Positions 27,913 to 41,153 of a DNA stretch of 64,000 nucleotides are shown here, piece after piece; position 1 is the stretch's first letter; every line of letters starts with the position of its first letter. The notes below the pieces were generated by a model. That model was not told the origin of the DNA. It searched no databases and saw only the letters and a program-made list of their open reading frames with translations. This DNA is from Pelagicoccus mobilis. Its GTDB lineage: Bacteria > Verrucomicrobiota > Verrucomicrobiia > Opitutales > Opitutaceae. A program made the translations under genes and the position numbers. The stretch covers positions 58,604 through 122,603 of the forward strand of contig NZ_JAENIL010000020.1 in NCBI RefSeq assembly GCF_016595505.1. The letters are read 5' to 3'.

Positions 27913-29492
27913 TCCACCGAATCGCTAACGGCTTAGCCGCATCACGCCGCTGTCTTTTAATCATCTCCCTTCTCGTTTTTGCGAACGCACTGGTCGCAAA
28001 TGCCCTTGAATCGGTAGGCCTCGGTCCTGATCGCTCAACCGACTGGTCGATGGCGGGGAGAGAAGCGCCCCGCCCTACCGACTTCCAAGTCCTGAACTTC
28101 CTCGAGCACGGCGGAAAACCAGACAACCAGACTGACAACGCCCCCATCCTTCAGGCTCTCATCGACAAGGCCGAGCCCGGAACGACCATTTACATCCCCA
28201 CAGGTAGCTACCTGTTTCGCAGTCCCATTTCAATAACTCGAGACGCAATAACTCTTCTCGGGAACAGTACCGAACATACGCATCTCCGATTCGATTTGCC
28301 AGAAGCAGGGCCTCACGCCCTTATCATGATCGAGGGAACGTACACTTCAGACCCTATTTCTCTGAACTACACTCCCCGCCTCGGGGATTCGCATATCAGT
28401 CTACCTCCTGACGTAACGCTCAAGTCGGGACACGACCTAATCATTAGCCAGCAAAATGATCTGGAAGCAATGGGGACCTACCGTGCGCAGCGAGACCAAC
28501 AAGAACGACACCTTGAATCCTTGGAGACGTGGGCGAAAAGGAGCGTTGGTCAAAGCCTAGCAATCGCCTCGATCGTAGGAAACTCCGCAATCCTAAAGTA
28601 TCCATTAACCTGCGACTACAATTGGGAAGACGTGCACATCCAAGCCGTCGATTTCCTGCAGGACGTAGGACTCGTCAACCTCACGATCGAAAACACCCGC
28701 GAACTCGATGGCTTGCATAGCATTGCAATTCACCGAGCGGCCAATTGCTGGGTATCGGCTGTCCGCAGCCTGAAGACCGTCCGAAGCCATCTGGACATTC
28801 GCTACAGTCGTAATATCGAGGTGCACGACAGCGAGTTCTACGATTCATTTCGCCACGGTGGAGGCGGACACGGCTACGGAATCGTTTGCTCTAAGTATAC
28901 GAACCATTGTCTCATCGAAAACAATGTATTCAGCCGGCTACGACATAGCATGATGGTCAAGGAAGGGGCCAACGCCAACGTCTTCGGGTACAACTACTCG
29001 TTCGATGGTCACCAAGAGGGTACTGCGGTCGCGAAAGACATCAGCATCCACGGCCACTACCCTTTCAAGAATCTCTTCGAAGGAAACCATGTAGAGTACA
29101 TTCACTCCTCCGATTACTGGGGAGCTGCCGGTCCCGGAAACACCTTTTTCCGTAATTTCGTCAGTAAAGCGGCTCTCCACCTCGAAGATTTCTCCCCTAA
29201 GCAAAACGCGATCGCTAACGATTTGCAGCCGATCCCCGAGTCACCCGATTGGCTCTACACAGGCCAAACAACTCGTTATGAAAACGGAGTGGCCGTCGGG
29301 AAGGAAGTTATCGATCCACTCATATTCGCCAACCGTACAAGCAGTGTCAATGAGGCCAAACAAGAGTATCCGAACTCCCTTTACCTGAAAGAAAGACCGG
29401 TTTATTGGCCCCGCGAATTCGCATGGCCTCCATTCGGGCCAGACACCGAATTTGGACAAGGAAAGCTCCTGGCACATGAGCTTTCGAAATAG
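27909..29492 (+). CDS. Secreted right-handed beta-helix protein (pectate-lyase-3-like)
   Basis: Predicted exported beta-helix protein, possibly a polysaccharide lyase or glycosidase. TTG start at 27909 overlaps the xylanase stop (TTGA), implying translational coupling. The signal peptide follows at once (CLLIISLLVFANALVANALE). A pectate_lyase_3-like N-terminus (FLEHGGKPDNQTDNAPILQA, GTTIYIPTGSYLFRSPISI) leads into repeated coils with Asn-rich turns (LVNLTIENTREL, CLIENNVFSRLRHSMMVKEG, NLFEGNHVEYIH). A His/Gly stretch FRHGGGGHGYG may line the active groove. 527 residues. No family-specific catalytic residues could be assigned. The next gene converges, with only 6 bp between the stop codons. 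Its pairing with a xylanase suggests action on side chains of the same polymer (inference). Confidence 0.7.
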   Translation: MIHRIANGLAASRRCLLIISLLVFANALVANALESVGLGPDRSTDWSMAGREAPRPTDFQVLNFLEHGGKPDNQTDNAPILQALIDKAEPGTTIYIPTGSYLFRSPISITRDAITLLGNSTEHTHLRFDLPEAGPHALIMIEGTYTSDPISLNYTPRLGDSHISLPPDVTLKSGHDLIISQQNDLEAMGTYRAQRDQQERHLESLETWAKRSVGQSLAIASIVGNSAILKYPLTCDYNWEDVHIQAVDFLQDVGLVNLTIENTRELDGLHSIAIHRAANCWVSAVRSLKTVRSHLDIRYSRNIEVHDSEFYDSFRHGGGGHGYGIVCSKYTNHCLIENNVFSRLRHSMMVKEGANANVFGYNYSFDGHQEGTAVAKDISIHGHYPFKNLFEGNHVEYIHSSDYWGAAGPGNTFFRNFVSKAALHLEDFSPKQNAIANDLQPIPESPDWLYTGQTTRYENGVAVGKEVIDPLIFANRTSSVNEAKQEYPNSLYLKERPVYWPREFAWPPFGPDTEFGQGKLLAHELSK

Positions 29493-29498
29493 AAGGAG

Positions 29499-30401
29499 CT
29501 ATAGGTTCTCTAAAACAGACTTAAGAGACACATACATCTCATCGACAAAGAAATCAGTGTCCAAATCCGTGTAGAGGCTCAGATTCGGATTCTCCACCCA
29601 CGGGGCTTCGATCTCTGTCACCTTTTCTGGATACACCATCGCTTGTATCAAAGCGACGTCCCAGAGAATACGGCGTTCTCGACCTGAGTCGTGGTGATTG
29701 AACCAAGTGGCGACCAGATACTCGCCAAGCTCGTGTACGTCTTCCAACTCCTTCCGCGTGCGTCGAAAATCGAACTGGTAACTCCACAATTCACTCACTG
29801 GCAGCACATGCATTTCCATCTTTGACTGAAACAGCATTCCCGCCGCCCTCGGATCCATCATCGGATTGAAATCCAAGAGTCGCGATGACTTCTTCTCCCG
29901 GTCGTAGGTTGACCCAAGCCAGTAGAGAGCGATTTTATTTTCGATCTCCGGATCGATGAACAAAGCGGAGGCAACGTTAGTCAACGCACCCATCGCTATC
30001 ACCGTCAGCTTGTCCCCATCCTCCTGCTCATTCGCGAGACGGATTATTTCATAAGCCGCCGCCGAATGGACGGCTAAGTCGCCCCAGTCGTACATCCGGC
30101 GATGTCCTCCTCGGCGCAGCCTAGTCTCGTCACCAGCCTTCAAATACGTAAGCAATGCGGTGTTTAGGCGATGACTCGCCTCCATTGTCTCCGGGACTTT
30201 CCACTGACTATTTTCCCACTGTGTCGAATTCAAAGCGACTATGTCCCACTCAGGAACCGCAAACGCTCGCACGATCGCGTACAAATCATCCACCTCGTTC
30301 GCCGTATCAGCATCCAGAACAACAGTGCGTTTTTCCGCTCCTCCCAGAGCCCCAACAAATATTAAAGCAGCAAAGATCCAGACAAAGATTCGATTCAACA
30401 T
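29499..30401 (-). CDS. Exported nucleoside-hydrolase-family protein
   Basis: Member of the inosine-uridine nucleoside N-ribohydrolase fold, which cleaves N-glycosidic bonds using a calcium-bound Asp cluster. ATG 30401 is preferred over 30428 because GAGGTAG lies just upstream. 300 residues. The signal peptide is 1-22 (IFVWIFAALIFVGALGGAE). The metal motif VVLDADTANEVDDLYAI carries D30, D32, D38 and D39. KLTVIAMGALTNVASALFID is the usual second conserved strand-helix. ILWDVALIQAMV carries the late Asp. The export signal and the position inside a polysaccharide locus are unusual for a nucleoside salvage enzyme and suggest a secreted glycosidase role or scavenging of nucleosides outside the cell. 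It converges with the beta-helix gene 29492. Confidence 0.82.
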   Translation of the reverse strand: MLNRIFVWIFAALIFVGALGGAEKRTVVLDADTANEVDDLYAIVRAFAVPEWDIVALNSTQWENSQWKVPETMEASHRLNTALLTYLKAGDETRLRRGGHRRMYDWGDLAVHSAAAYEIIRLANEQEDGDKLTVIAMGALTNVASALFIDPEIENKIALYWLGSTYDREKKSSRLLDFNPMMDPRAAGMLFQSKMEMHVLPVSELWSYQFDFRRTRKELEDVHELGEYLVATWFNHHDSGRERRILWDVALIQAMVYPEKVTEIEAPWVENPNLSLYTDLDTDFFVDEMYVSLKSVLENL

Positions 30402-30460
30402 AAGCACTACCTCAATCGCTTCTCTCAAAAACGCAAATCCCAGCTAACTCAGCCGAGCCA

Positions 30461-30629
30461 GCATTATTCATGTTTTTCGTAATGAGCCATTGCGAGCCCA
30501 GTTCAGACGGGGCATTGGCGACGGTTTTGGGGTGAGGCTGGGTTGAAACCCCGCTTCAGTCAAAAAACAAGTCAAGGCAGCGTCTGGACGAGATTCGCAA
30601 TGGCGGAATAGAAAGTTCATGAATAATGC
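30461..30629. repeat. Nested inverted-repeat element of 169 bp (MITE-like)
   Basis: Outer arms GCATTATTCATG (30461-30472) and CATGAATAATGC (30618-30629) are a perfect 12-bp inverted repeat. Inside them GCCATTGCGA (from about 30488) pairs with TCGCAATGGC (ending about 30605), and a CAGACG/CGTCTG pair lies further in. The whole gap between two genes could fold into one long imperfect hairpin. It has no open reading frame. The layout is that of a miniature inverted-repeat element or a large REP-type unit. Confidence 0.65.
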
Positions 30630-30632
30630 AGG

Positions 30633-31844
30633 CTAATGCGTATCCGCTCCAACAACATAATTATCGCCGCTATTCTCTAGACCATTGTCGAGAGCTCCCG
30701 ACAGCAAATTCCCCTCGATTCGGATATCTTCATAATGATAGCCACCAATCGATTGCTTGTCCGCTTTCGATACGATCACGTTGTCTTCAATGAGACAGCC
30801 CTTCACCGCCCCGATTTCGATCTCGTACTTCATACCGTCACGCTGCGCATTACGAATCAGCTTGTTTTCGACCACATCCATGGAATCGCTTTCGTAGAGA
30901 TTGATGCCGCGCCCGCCATTCTCAAAGCAGGTGTTGTTCGCGATCAATATCCGTCCTGAGTAAGGCTCGTCGTATCCATCGCCAAGGATGTCCTGGTTGG
31001 TTCTCAGTGCATCGAGGATAATTCCATTTCCATCCGAGTAGGTTCCCATCATCCAAAACTTTACCTTGTTGTCGTTCCGATAACAGACATTGTTTCGTAC
31101 GATGGTCCGATACACATCGCGGCGGTTGTCATGGTTTGAACTTTCCCAGATTGAAATCCCGCTCTCTCCCCATGGAGAGTAGTAACTCGTTTCAAACACT
31201 TCGTTTGCTTCAATCAAAACATAGTCCGAGCGAGCGAGAGCGATTCCACCACCCGCAGTATGATGTATCCGACAATTCCTTACAATCACATGGTGCGGAT
31301 AGTTCCCGCTCTCGTCCGCTTCCACTCTTACACCCACCCCAAAGTACCTTGGATCCCGATCCCCCTTGTTGTCGAAGTTCTTGCCATAAGCGATAGCCTC
31401 TTCCTCATCGAGTTCGCGACTCTTCCCGTCAAACTCGATCCCTTCCAAGACGAGGTAACGCACTCCCTGCATCGCCAATCCTCGTTGACTATCGAACTCC
31501 AAAACAGGATTCTCCCCCGGAGCGTTAGCAATCCGAATCCAGCGATCCTTCTCGCCCTGACAGTGAACGAACGCCAAAGCAGTACTATCAGTATTTCGGT
31601 AAACGCCTTCTCGTAACAACAAAGTATTCCCCGGTTTCAGCTGCTTAGCAGCGTACTGGATCGTACCAAACGGCGACTCTTTACTACCAGCAGCGCTATC
31701 GTCACCAGCCGGTGAAACGTAGTAAACGTGACCATCGAGTCCCTTCTCTCGAATACCCGCCAACTGAGCAGGGTCGTTTCCAAACACTGAAAACGAGCAA
31801 AGTACAAACGTATATACCAGAGCAACACGTGGGATAAGATTCAT
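30633..31844 (-). CDS. Secreted right-handed parallel beta-helix protein (polysaccharide-lyase-like)
   Basis: Exported beta-helix protein, probable polysaccharide-active enzyme. The signal peptide is 1-22 (VALVYTFVLCSFSVFGND). The start of the mature part, HVYYVSPAGDDSAAGSKESP followed by FGTIQYAAKQLKPGNTLLLR, is the DUF1565/PL9-like entry strand. Coils follow with typical turns: HHVIVRNCRIHHTAGGGIAL, YVLIEANEVFETS, RILIANNTCFENGGRGINLY, GCLIEDNVIVSKADKQSIGG. Charged residues (ESGISIW, DGNGIILDAL) could belong to an active groove. 403 residues. It begins 127 bp upstream of, and divergent from, the GH130 gene. Lyase activity is inference from fold and context; an epimerase or non-catalytic binding role is possible. 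Confidence 0.7.
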   Translation of the reverse strand: MNLIPRVALVYTFVLCSFSVFGNDPAQLAGIREKGLDGHVYYVSPAGDDSAAGSKESPFGTIQYAAKQLKPGNTLLLREGVYRNTDSTALAFVHCQGEKDRWIRIANAPGENPVLEFDSQRGLAMQGVRYLVLEGIEFDGKSRELDEEEAIAYGKNFDNKGDRDPRYFGVGVRVEADESGNYPHHVIVRNCRIHHTAGGGIALARSDYVLIEANEVFETSYYSPWGESGISIWESSNHDNRRDVYRTIVRNNVCYRNDNKVKFWMMGTYSDGNGIILDALRTNQDILGDGYDEPYSGRILIANNTCFENGGRGINLYESDSMDVVENKLIRNAQRDGMKYEIEIGAVKGCLIEDNVIVSKADKQSIGGYHYEDIRIEGNLLSGALDNGLENSGDNYVVGADTH

Positions 31845-31970
31845 GGGGCCATCATACTCTCCCTTGGCGTCCCTTCATATAGCAATTCTTGGACACCTTC
31901 CCTCCAAAATTGGTACCTCTTTGACCCTGTCTTCTAGGTGCGCAAAGACTAACATCTAACAAAAATCGAC

Positions 31971-32912
31971 ATGCAATACAGCAACGCATCATTCGTTCAA
32001 AGATACCAAGGCAATCCAATCCTTTCCGGAAAGGACTTTCCAGACGAGTATCACATCCTCCACTGCTTCAACTCAGGCGTGATTAAGTTCAAGGACAAGT
32101 ACCTCATGCTCAATCGCCTCGAGGACTGCTCCCTGAAGGCATACTTCTGGATCGCGGAAAGCGACGATGGCTACAACTTCACGCCACGCCCCAGTCCCAT
32201 CAAGATGCCCGAGGATGATCCGACCTTCCAGAAGTACGCGTCGATCAACTACTACGATCCCCGAATCACGCAGATCGGCGACACCTTCTACATCATGCAC
32301 GCCTGCCACAGCGAGTACGACTGCCGCCTGAGCCTGCTCAGCACTACCGATTTCGAAGACTTCAACTGGCACGGCTTCGTCTCCGATCCCGGCAACCGAA
32401 ACGGCATCCTTTTCCCTGAGAAGATCAATGGCCTTTACGCCCGCTTCGACCGTCCAATGACTTCTTGGGACGGTGGAAACATCTGGATGTCCTTCTCTCC
32501 CGACCTGATCCACTGGGGCGGCAGCGAGTGTGTTCTCAAAAACTCCGCTGTCCGCTGGGCTTGGTCAAAAGTCGGAGGAGGCTGCGCTCCGATAAAGACA
32601 GAAGAAGGCTGGCTAAACCTCTTCCATGGCGTGCGCACCCAATGCAAATCTCACTATGTCTACCAGTCCGGAGTTTGCCTCCACGACCTCGAGGATCCGA
32701 CTAAAGTCATCGCCGTATCCGAAAAGCCGATCATCACCCCTATGGCTGACTACGAACTGCACGGACAAACACCAAGCGTATGCTTCATCACCGGTGCCAT
32801 CGTAGAAGACGACGGTGAGGTCAAAGTCTACTACGGTGGCGCCGACACTGTCATGTGCGCCGGAACCATCCAGCTGCAGACCCTCCTCGATCTCTGTCAC
32901 AACCGGATTTAG
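31971..32912 (+). CDS. GH130-family beta-mannoside phosphorylase/hydrolase-like enzyme
   Basis: Cytoplasmic five-bladed propeller enzyme that phosphorolyses or hydrolyses short beta-mannosides. There is no signal peptide, in line with intracellular oligosaccharide cleavage. Family marks in order: RYQGNPILSG, HCFNSGVIKFKDKYLMLNR, ESDDGYNF, YYDPRITQIGDTFYIMHACH, NRNGILFPEKINGLYARFDR, GNIWMSFSPDLIHWGG, GGGCAPIKTEEGWLNLFHGV and VKVYYGGAD. 313 residues, normal for GH130. No good ribosome-binding site precedes ATG 31971. A secreted GH2 gene follows after 107 bp that contain a hairpin. The beta-mannosidase at 55021-57531 would be a functional partner. Phosphorylase versus hydrolase cannot be decided here. 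Confidence 0.88.
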   Translation: MQYSNASFVQRYQGNPILSGKDFPDEYHILHCFNSGVIKFKDKYLMLNRLEDCSLKAYFWIAESDDGYNFTPRPSPIKMPEDDPTFQKYASINYYDPRITQIGDTFYIMHACHSEYDCRLSLLSTTDFEDFNWHGFVSDPGNRNGILFPEKINGLYARFDRPMTSWDGGNIWMSFSPDLIHWGGSECVLKNSAVRWAWSKVGGGCAPIKTEEGWLNLFHGVRTQCKSHYVYQSGVCLHDLEDPTKVIAVSEKPIITPMADYELHGQTPSVCFITGAIVEDDGEVKVYYGGADTVMCAGTIQLQTLLDLCHNRI

Positions 32913-32937
32913 GAGAACATTTTATTCAATGGGAACG

Positions 32938-36208
<3,271 letters not shown>

Positions 36209-36288
36209 CATGTTTTTCTTATGAATAGGCACGTTCGCGTTGAATGTGAAAGGCCTCCATCCTCCCCCTCTCTCAAAACTAAACAAAA

Positions 36289-36343
36289 CAGGGCCGCACA
36301 CGCGTGCGACCCTGCTCTAGCGGTAGCGCCGTTCTCCAACGGC
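36289..36343. terminator. Two hairpins at a convergent gene junction
   Basis: CAGGGCCGCAC (36289-36299) pairs with GTGCGACCCTG (36304-36314) with one mismatch. A second hairpin GCCGTT-CTCC-AACGGC (36328-36343) runs into TAAAATTT. They lie between the ends of the GH2 gene (+, 36208) and the isomerase gene (-, 36387) and likely terminate transcription from one or both sides. Confidence 0.6.
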
Positions 36344-36386
36344 TAAAATTTGTCTCGGGCAGAGTTTGGATTATGCGACATAGAGA

Positions 36387-38015
36387 TCAGAATTCCGAAC
36401 CGTCGCTCTTCGAACCACAGATGAACACTTCCAACCCTAGCAACCGAGCGAGCTCTGCCTTGGCTGCTAGACACAAATCCGCCTGCTCCGCGTTCTCTGC
36501 GTAGGCCACGTTCAAATGGTTAGCTTTGTGGCGACCCATCATCTGATCACGGCTCACGCCATATGTAACAGCGTGCATGATTGGCCACTCGGGAGTGGTT
36601 TCGTCGAGACGGCGTCTGGTTTCCTCCTCCGGCAACTCAATCGCTTTGGCTCGACCAAGATCCATCTTGAGTTTTCCATCTTCGATGTAGATCCGGCTCC
36701 ATACGATCTCTCCTGGTTTGGATACACCTTGTAGTGAGGCTCCTCCTTTTGGGAAATACATAGCCGGTTGGCGAAAGCCGTGACTGCCGCTCCATCCACC
36801 TGCATGATGCTCTACAGGAGCTGAGCCGCTGATAAGAAACACCCACACGTACTCGTCCGTACTGCCAGATCGGTCTTTGTCTCCCCAACGCAAATCGTGC
36901 AGGGTCGTTTCGGTCGCCTGTCCAAGTGCCCCATGAACACGCTTTGTCATCAGAGCGTCGAGGCCGCAGCATTCGTCTACCTCATTAAAATGTGGATACG
37001 TTTCTCCGGCGAGAATCACCTCACCCTTATCGTTTTTGACGGGTGGGCGATCAGTACTATTGAGCATGCCTTCCACCAAATCAGATGCCGCACATATGTC
37101 CTTTAACCCTTGCTGGTACTGGATTCCGATCGCGTCGCACCCGAAACGATCTCCAATCCGGCAGGCTGCGATGTACATCTTGCATTGCTCAATCACTTGA
37201 GGCTTCGTCAACTCAGTCGCTTCGTCTTCGCCGAAGTGAAAATTGAACCCTCTCTGCACCAAGAATTCGTATACCTCCTGAGCCTCCTCCTCACTCACTG
37301 TACGCATCTCCGCATACAAAGCGCTTTGGCTGAGTTGCTCCTTGTATACTCCGGTCTGGAAAAGCAATTCATCAGGAATCGTTGCATTGTACATGCCCAT
37401 GCAAAACTCATCGAAGACGCCTAAGATGGCCTTGTTCTTGTCGAGGTCTGCCGCGACCGTTTTGGCAACGTCCTTTGCTTGCTCCTCTGTGTTCGCTGGA
37501 TCGTAAGCAGAAACGTGACTAGCATCGTGCTCGACCGATCCCGTTTCCAACCACTGCTTTAGCTTAGCCTGGAAACGCTCGTCAGTCTCGAAGTCCTCAC
37601 TCCACAGCGTGGAATACTCTACCCCCGCTTTCGTTAGTGAGCCGTTCAGGTTGAGCATACCCACTAATCCCGGCCATGTACCACTCCAGTTCGCTACTGT
37701 CAAAATCGGGCCTTCATGAGAAACCAAGCCTGCAAGCAGATGGTGCGAATATTGCCATACCGCTTCCGCCACAATAAGCGGTGCCTTACGGTCGATCTTT
37801 GCAAAAATATCCATGCCTTGCCGCTGACTCGAGATGAACCCGTGCTTTTCAATCGGATCGTAATCATGGGCACGCTTCACTTTGGCTCCCATTGATTCGA
37901 TAACCGAAGTGAGCGACTGCTCCATCTTGAGCTGTTCCTCCCAGCACGTTTTGTTTGCAGATAATCTCAAGTCGCCATTGGCAACCAGAGCGATAGTCGA
38001 ATGAGATGTCGTCAT
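36387..38015 (-). CDS. L-fucose/L-arabinose isomerase-family protein
   Basis: Cytoplasmic aldose-ketose isomerase-like enzyme; in this family L-fucose gives L-fuculose or L-arabinose gives L-ribulose using a metal ion. 542 residues, close to FucI size, no signal peptide. Family-like segments: [55 protein letters not shown] (Glu and Asp candidates for the metal site), [25 protein letters not shown] and [14 protein letters not shown] [10 protein letters not shown] near the end. It is the second gene of a pair: the kinase stop is 29 bp upstream. With two fucosidase-type genes nearby, L-fucose is the likely sugar, but arabinose or another deoxy or pentose sugar is possible, so no gene symbol is given. 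Confidence 0.8.
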   Translation of the reverse strand: MTTSHSTIALVANGDLRLSANKTCWEEQLKMEQSLTSVIESMGAKVKRAHDYDPIEKHGFISSQRQGMDIFAKIDRKAPLIVAEAVWQYSHHLLAGLVSHEGPILTVANWSGTWPGLVGMLNLNGSLTKAGVEYSTLWSEDFETDERFQAKLKQWLETGSVEHDASHVSAYDPANTEEQAKDVAKTVAADLDKNKAILGVFDEFCMGMYNATIPDELLFQTGVYKEQLSQSALYAEMRTVSEEEAQEVYEFLVQRGFNFHFGEDEATELTKPQVIEQCKMYIAACRIGDRFGCDAIGIQYQQGLKDICAASDLVEGMLNSTDRPPVKNDKGEVILAGETYPHFNEVDECCGLDALMTKRVHGALGQATETTLHDLRWGDKDRSGSTDEYVWVFLISGSAPVEHHAGGWSGSHGFRQPAMYFPKGGASLQGVSKPGEIVWSRIYIEDGKLKMDLGRAKAIELPEEETRRRLDETTPEWPIMHAVTYGVSRDQMMGRHKANHLNVAYAENAEQADLCLAAKAELARLLGLEVFICGSKSDGSEF

Positions 38016-38044
38016 TATAGCTTACAACTAATGTTAAAGGGGCG

Positions 38045-39685
38045 TTATGATTCCATCAGCGAATCATAGCTAATTTGGTCAGCATAGAGTTTGTGAAAAA
38101 CCTTGTATTTATTTTCGTGATACTCTCCTAAATCCACCTCTGGCTCCAGCACGCTCTTCGGGCGAGACATGTCTCTCATTGCATCCTGCAAGGTATTGAA
38201 CTCACCGGACGCCACAGCTCCCAACATGGCTGAACCGAGCAAAACAGCTTCAGGCTCTTCCGGCAGAATGAGCCGACACCCAGTAGCGTTCGCGTGCTGC
38301 TGCAGAAATACCGGATTCTTCGTTCCCCCACCGCAACAGATAAGGCGATCGATCTCATACCCAGCCTTGTTCATCTCCTCGATGATATGTCTCGTTCCGT
38401 ATGCGATGGCTTGGATAGTCGCCAAATAAACCAGAGCCAGATCATCGATCGTCGCTGAAAGCCGCAACCCTGACACCATGCCCTTGAGATGAGGATTCGC
38501 CCGTGGAGATCGGTTCCCATGGAAGTAAGGACATACATGAAGCGATCGCGTTAGCAGATCCACACTCGTCCCGCCGGCCAGATCCGAGAGCCGATGATTG
38601 AGGTACTCGTAGATCGATATCCCCGCCTCCGCGCTCGCTTTCTTAGCTGCCTCGCTTGCTCCATGGTTGAAAATCACGTGGTCCACCAATGCCCCAGTCG
38701 CCGATTGCCCGCCTTCATTGAGCCAGAGCCCCGGGACCATTGAAGAGAAGTACGGCCCCCAGACTCCAGGTATTGGTCGTTTCTCCTTCGACACCGCCAT
38801 ATGGCAGGAAGAAGTGCCCCCAATCAATGCGAGCCGCTTCTCCAGCTGCACCTCCTCATCCCCCTCTGCCAAGCCGATCATGCCAATGCCTCCGGCATGC
38901 GCGTCGATTATGGATACGCCAACCGGGGTCCCTTCTAACAATCCTAGCTCTTGAGCCGCCGTAGCAGAAAGCCCAGAACCAATAGCCTCCCCCATCGGTC
39001 GAATATCCGACCCGATCTTCTCGTATCCCCCCTCGATCAGATCTTCCAATCCAATTGCTCGGAAGAAGTCCGGCGACCAACCTTTGCCGCCATCTGCTGC
39101 CTGATGAGCAAGGTAGGTCCACTTGCAAGTCGTAGAGCAAAGCGAACGCGTTAACTCGCCAGTCGCTCGGTAGGTCAAGTAATCCGGCAAATCAAAAAAG
39201 TGGGCTGCCCTTTTCCATGACTCGGGAAGGTTCTTCTTCAACCACAGCAGCTTCGGAGCTTGCATCTCCGGGGATATCTTTCCGCCGACGTACTCGAAGA
39301 CGGAAAAGTCCTCGGCAAAACCGTTGATATAATCCGTTTCCTCCAACGCTCGATGATCCATCCACACGATAACATTCTGAGCATCCTCCCCACTTGGACT
39401 AACGCTCACTGGCTGACCTTGAGCATCCACTAAAACGAGCGAGCAAGTCGCATCGAAACCAATTCCTCTTACATCGCTCGCAGCCACGCCTGAGTCGCTC
39501 ATTACCCGCCGCACACACTGGCTGATACTGTCCCAGATGTTATCGGAAGACTGCTCTACGAAGTCCGCCTGAGGCTTCCACATCGTGATCGCCTCCGTGT
39601 GATGAGCGAGAAGTTTACCCTTTCGATCGAACACACCAGCCCTCGCGCTTCCCGTTCCAACATCTATACCAATAAAGTATTCCAT
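38045..39685 (-). CDS. FGGY-family carbohydrate kinase (pentulose/fuculose kinase)
   Basis: Phosphorylates a ketose produced by the neighbouring isomerase. 546 residues. N-terminal FGGY domain with the phosphate loop [16 protein letters not shown], the sugar-site segment [13 protein letters not shown] and the catalytic-Asp region [14 protein letters not shown]-terminal domain with [29 protein letters not shown] and [16 protein letters not shown]. These patterns are closest to the FGGY pentulose kinase (D-ribulokinase-like) branch; fuculokinases are in the same superfamily, so context must decide. A ribosome-binding site (CTGGAGA) lies upstream. It is transcribed divergently from the AraC regulator at 39876, with about 190 bp between, and leads directly to the isomerase. 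Kinase identity is firm; substrate is inference. Confidence 0.88.
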   Translation of the reverse strand: MEYFIGIDVGTGSARAGVFDRKGKLLAHHTEAITMWKPQADFVEQSSDNIWDSISQCVRRVMSDSGVAASDVRGIGFDATCSLVLVDAQGQPVSVSPSGEDAQNVIVWMDHRALEETDYINGFAEDFSVFEYVGGKISPEMQAPKLLWLKKNLPESWKRAAHFFDLPDYLTYRATGELTRSLCSTTCKWTYLAHQAADGGKGWSPDFFRAIGLEDLIEGGYEKIGSDIRPMGEAIGSGLSATAAQELGLLEGTPVGVSIIDAHAGGIGMIGLAEGDEEVQLEKRLALIGGTSSCHMAVSKEKRPIPGVWGPYFSSMVPGLWLNEGGQSATGALVDHVIFNHGASEAAKKASAEAGISIYEYLNHRLSDLAGGTSVDLLTRSLHVCPYFHGNRSPRANPHLKGMVSGLRLSATIDDLALVYLATIQAIAYGTRHIIEEMNKAGYEIDRLICCGGGTKNPVFLQQHANATGCRLILPEEPEAVLLGSAMLGAVASGEFNTLQDAMRDMSRPKSVLEPEVDLGEYHENKYKVFHKLYADQISYDSLMES

Positions 39686-39875
39686 ACCAAAAATCTCCAG
39701 CTGCCCCTCCGAGTCTTGAGGCCGGGTCTACTGCTCTGCCCACTCTAGCAAATCTGCTGCTCGCACGAAATGGGCAGGATGCGAAAGTTTATGGCAATTT
39801 TAGGATAAATCTCTACATTCAGACAATTCTCAGTAATTGAGAGATTACCCGCATCCCCCCAAAAGTATCATACTC

Positions 39876-40739
39876 ATGGATACCGTCCCCACCTTCATCT
39901 CGAAACAGATCACAAGCGGCAGCTACTACTTCCTGAACCTTAAACCAGAGGAAGCCTTCACTGTCGTGTGCGGCGGCTATGAGCAGTGCTCTCTCGACTA
40001 CAAGTACCAACGCAAGGAAGCCAACTATGTTAGCCTCGAGTACATCATCGCAGGTCGTGCGAATCTAGAGGTAAAGGGCAAACACTACGAGCTCCAACCA
40101 GGTAGTCTATTCGGCTACAAACGAGACACTCTTTACACGATGACCAGTGTCGGCAAAACGCCTCTCCGTAAGTACTTTATGGCTCTCGGAGGGCTCAAAG
40201 CGGAAACCTATCTCCTCGATTCTCCACTCAAAGAGGAAATTCCCGTGGAGTTCCCCGGCGTGATGTGGCTCGAGGAGACCTTCCGTCAGATCACGAAATT
40301 TGGATCGACCGAGGACGAGCGCGCGATTGCCACCTGCAACCGGCTGGCTGAAGTCCTATTCTTCCAACTCGAGCCGGAGTACCAAAAACTGGGGGGCGGA
40401 AACATCTCCATCGCCCACAGCACCTACCAACGCTGTCGCAAGTACTTGCGTGATCACTTCCTGGAACTCAACAGCGCTAACGAATTGGCAGAGGCTGCCA
40501 ACGTCGACCCGACTTACCTCTCTCGCCTCTTCCGCGAGTTCGACAAAGAGTCTCCCTACAAGAGCCTGATTAGGCTAAAAATGAACCATGCCGCCCGCAT
40601 CCTCGTCAGCCAGGATGTAACGATCAAGGAAGTCTCCGATCTGATCGGTTACCCGGACCAACTCCACTTCTCGCGTACTTTCAAGCGCACCTACGGCGTC
40701 TCCCCAAAACACTTCAAAAAGTCCGTCCACCGCAGCTAG
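39876..40739 (+). CDS. AraC-family transcriptional regulator (kinase/isomerase operon)
   Basis: Sugar-responsive DNA-binding regulator. ATG 39876 (MDTVPTFISKQ) is preferred to the TTG at 39837 because that adds only a basic, poorly predicted tail; 287 residues. The N-terminal part is a cupin-like sensor (SLEYIIAGRANLEVKGKHYE, LQPGSLFGYKRDTLY). The C-terminal AraC domain at about 185-285 has two helix-turn-helix units (ANELAEAANVDPTYLSRLFR; IKEVSDLIGYPDQLHFSRTF) and ends YGVSPKHFKK. It is divergent from the kinase-isomerase pair, the usual position of an AraC activator of that operon. The 190-bp shared region should hold its operators; no clear direct repeat could be picked out by eye. Confidence 0.92.
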   Translation: MDTVPTFISKQITSGSYYFLNLKPEEAFTVVCGGYEQCSLDYKYQRKEANYVSLEYIIAGRANLEVKGKHYELQPGSLFGYKRDTLYTMTSVGKTPLRKYFMALGGLKAETYLLDSPLKEEIPVEFPGVMWLEETFRQITKFGSTEDERAIATCNRLAEVLFFQLEPEYQKLGGGNISIAHSTYQRCRKYLRDHFLELNSANELAEAANVDPTYLSRLFREFDKESPYKSLIRLKMNHAARILVSQDVTIKEVSDLIGYPDQLHFSRTFKRTYGVSPKHFKKSVHRS

Positions 40740-40792
40740 AGTATTATTCTTTTGTTAGGTCGCATCTTGAATGTCGCCTCAGCGCGCATTAA

Positions 40793-40967
40793 CGTCAACT
40801 TAAGCCTAAACGCTGTGCGCAGGAGGGCAATGCTCCGTCATTGCCGCGGAGCCTACGGGGGAATAAACGATGTGGCAACGACAGGCAATAAGGAATGAAA
40901 TGACGACACTCGAGCGGAAGCAAAGACACGTTGCCCTCCAGATGATGCTATTTTTGTCAAGTTGACG
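40793..40967. repeat. Nested inverted-repeat element, family A copy 2
   Basis: Outer arms CGTCAACTT (40793-40801) and AAGTTGACG (40959-40967) enclose GGAGGGCAA (40822-40830) and TTGCCCTCC (40931-40939), the same inner arms as at 7729-7801. The left inner arm starts the hairpin GGCAATG (40826-40832) - CTCCGT - CATTGCC (40839-40845). In copy 1 the stem is GGCAACG/CGTTGCC: one C-G pair has become T-A on both sides. Confidence 0.75.
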
Positions 40968-41153
40968 CCAATGCTCATCGCGGCAACCCACAGAAACATT
41001 GGACTCTTGATCTGTAGGTCCGGGCGTTGACCGGACACCCCCATCGAGTTCGTGCATACAACGATGAGAAAACGCTCTAGCCCCACACCAAACAAGTAGC
41101 CAGTGGTCGCGAGACCTTGGTCCCGCCAGTCCGATTCAGAAGAGCTCGAGGCT

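Noticed and set aside
39837..39875. TTG start extending the AraC gene by 13 codons
   Set aside because: The added residues are not typical of the family and ATG 39876 is available.
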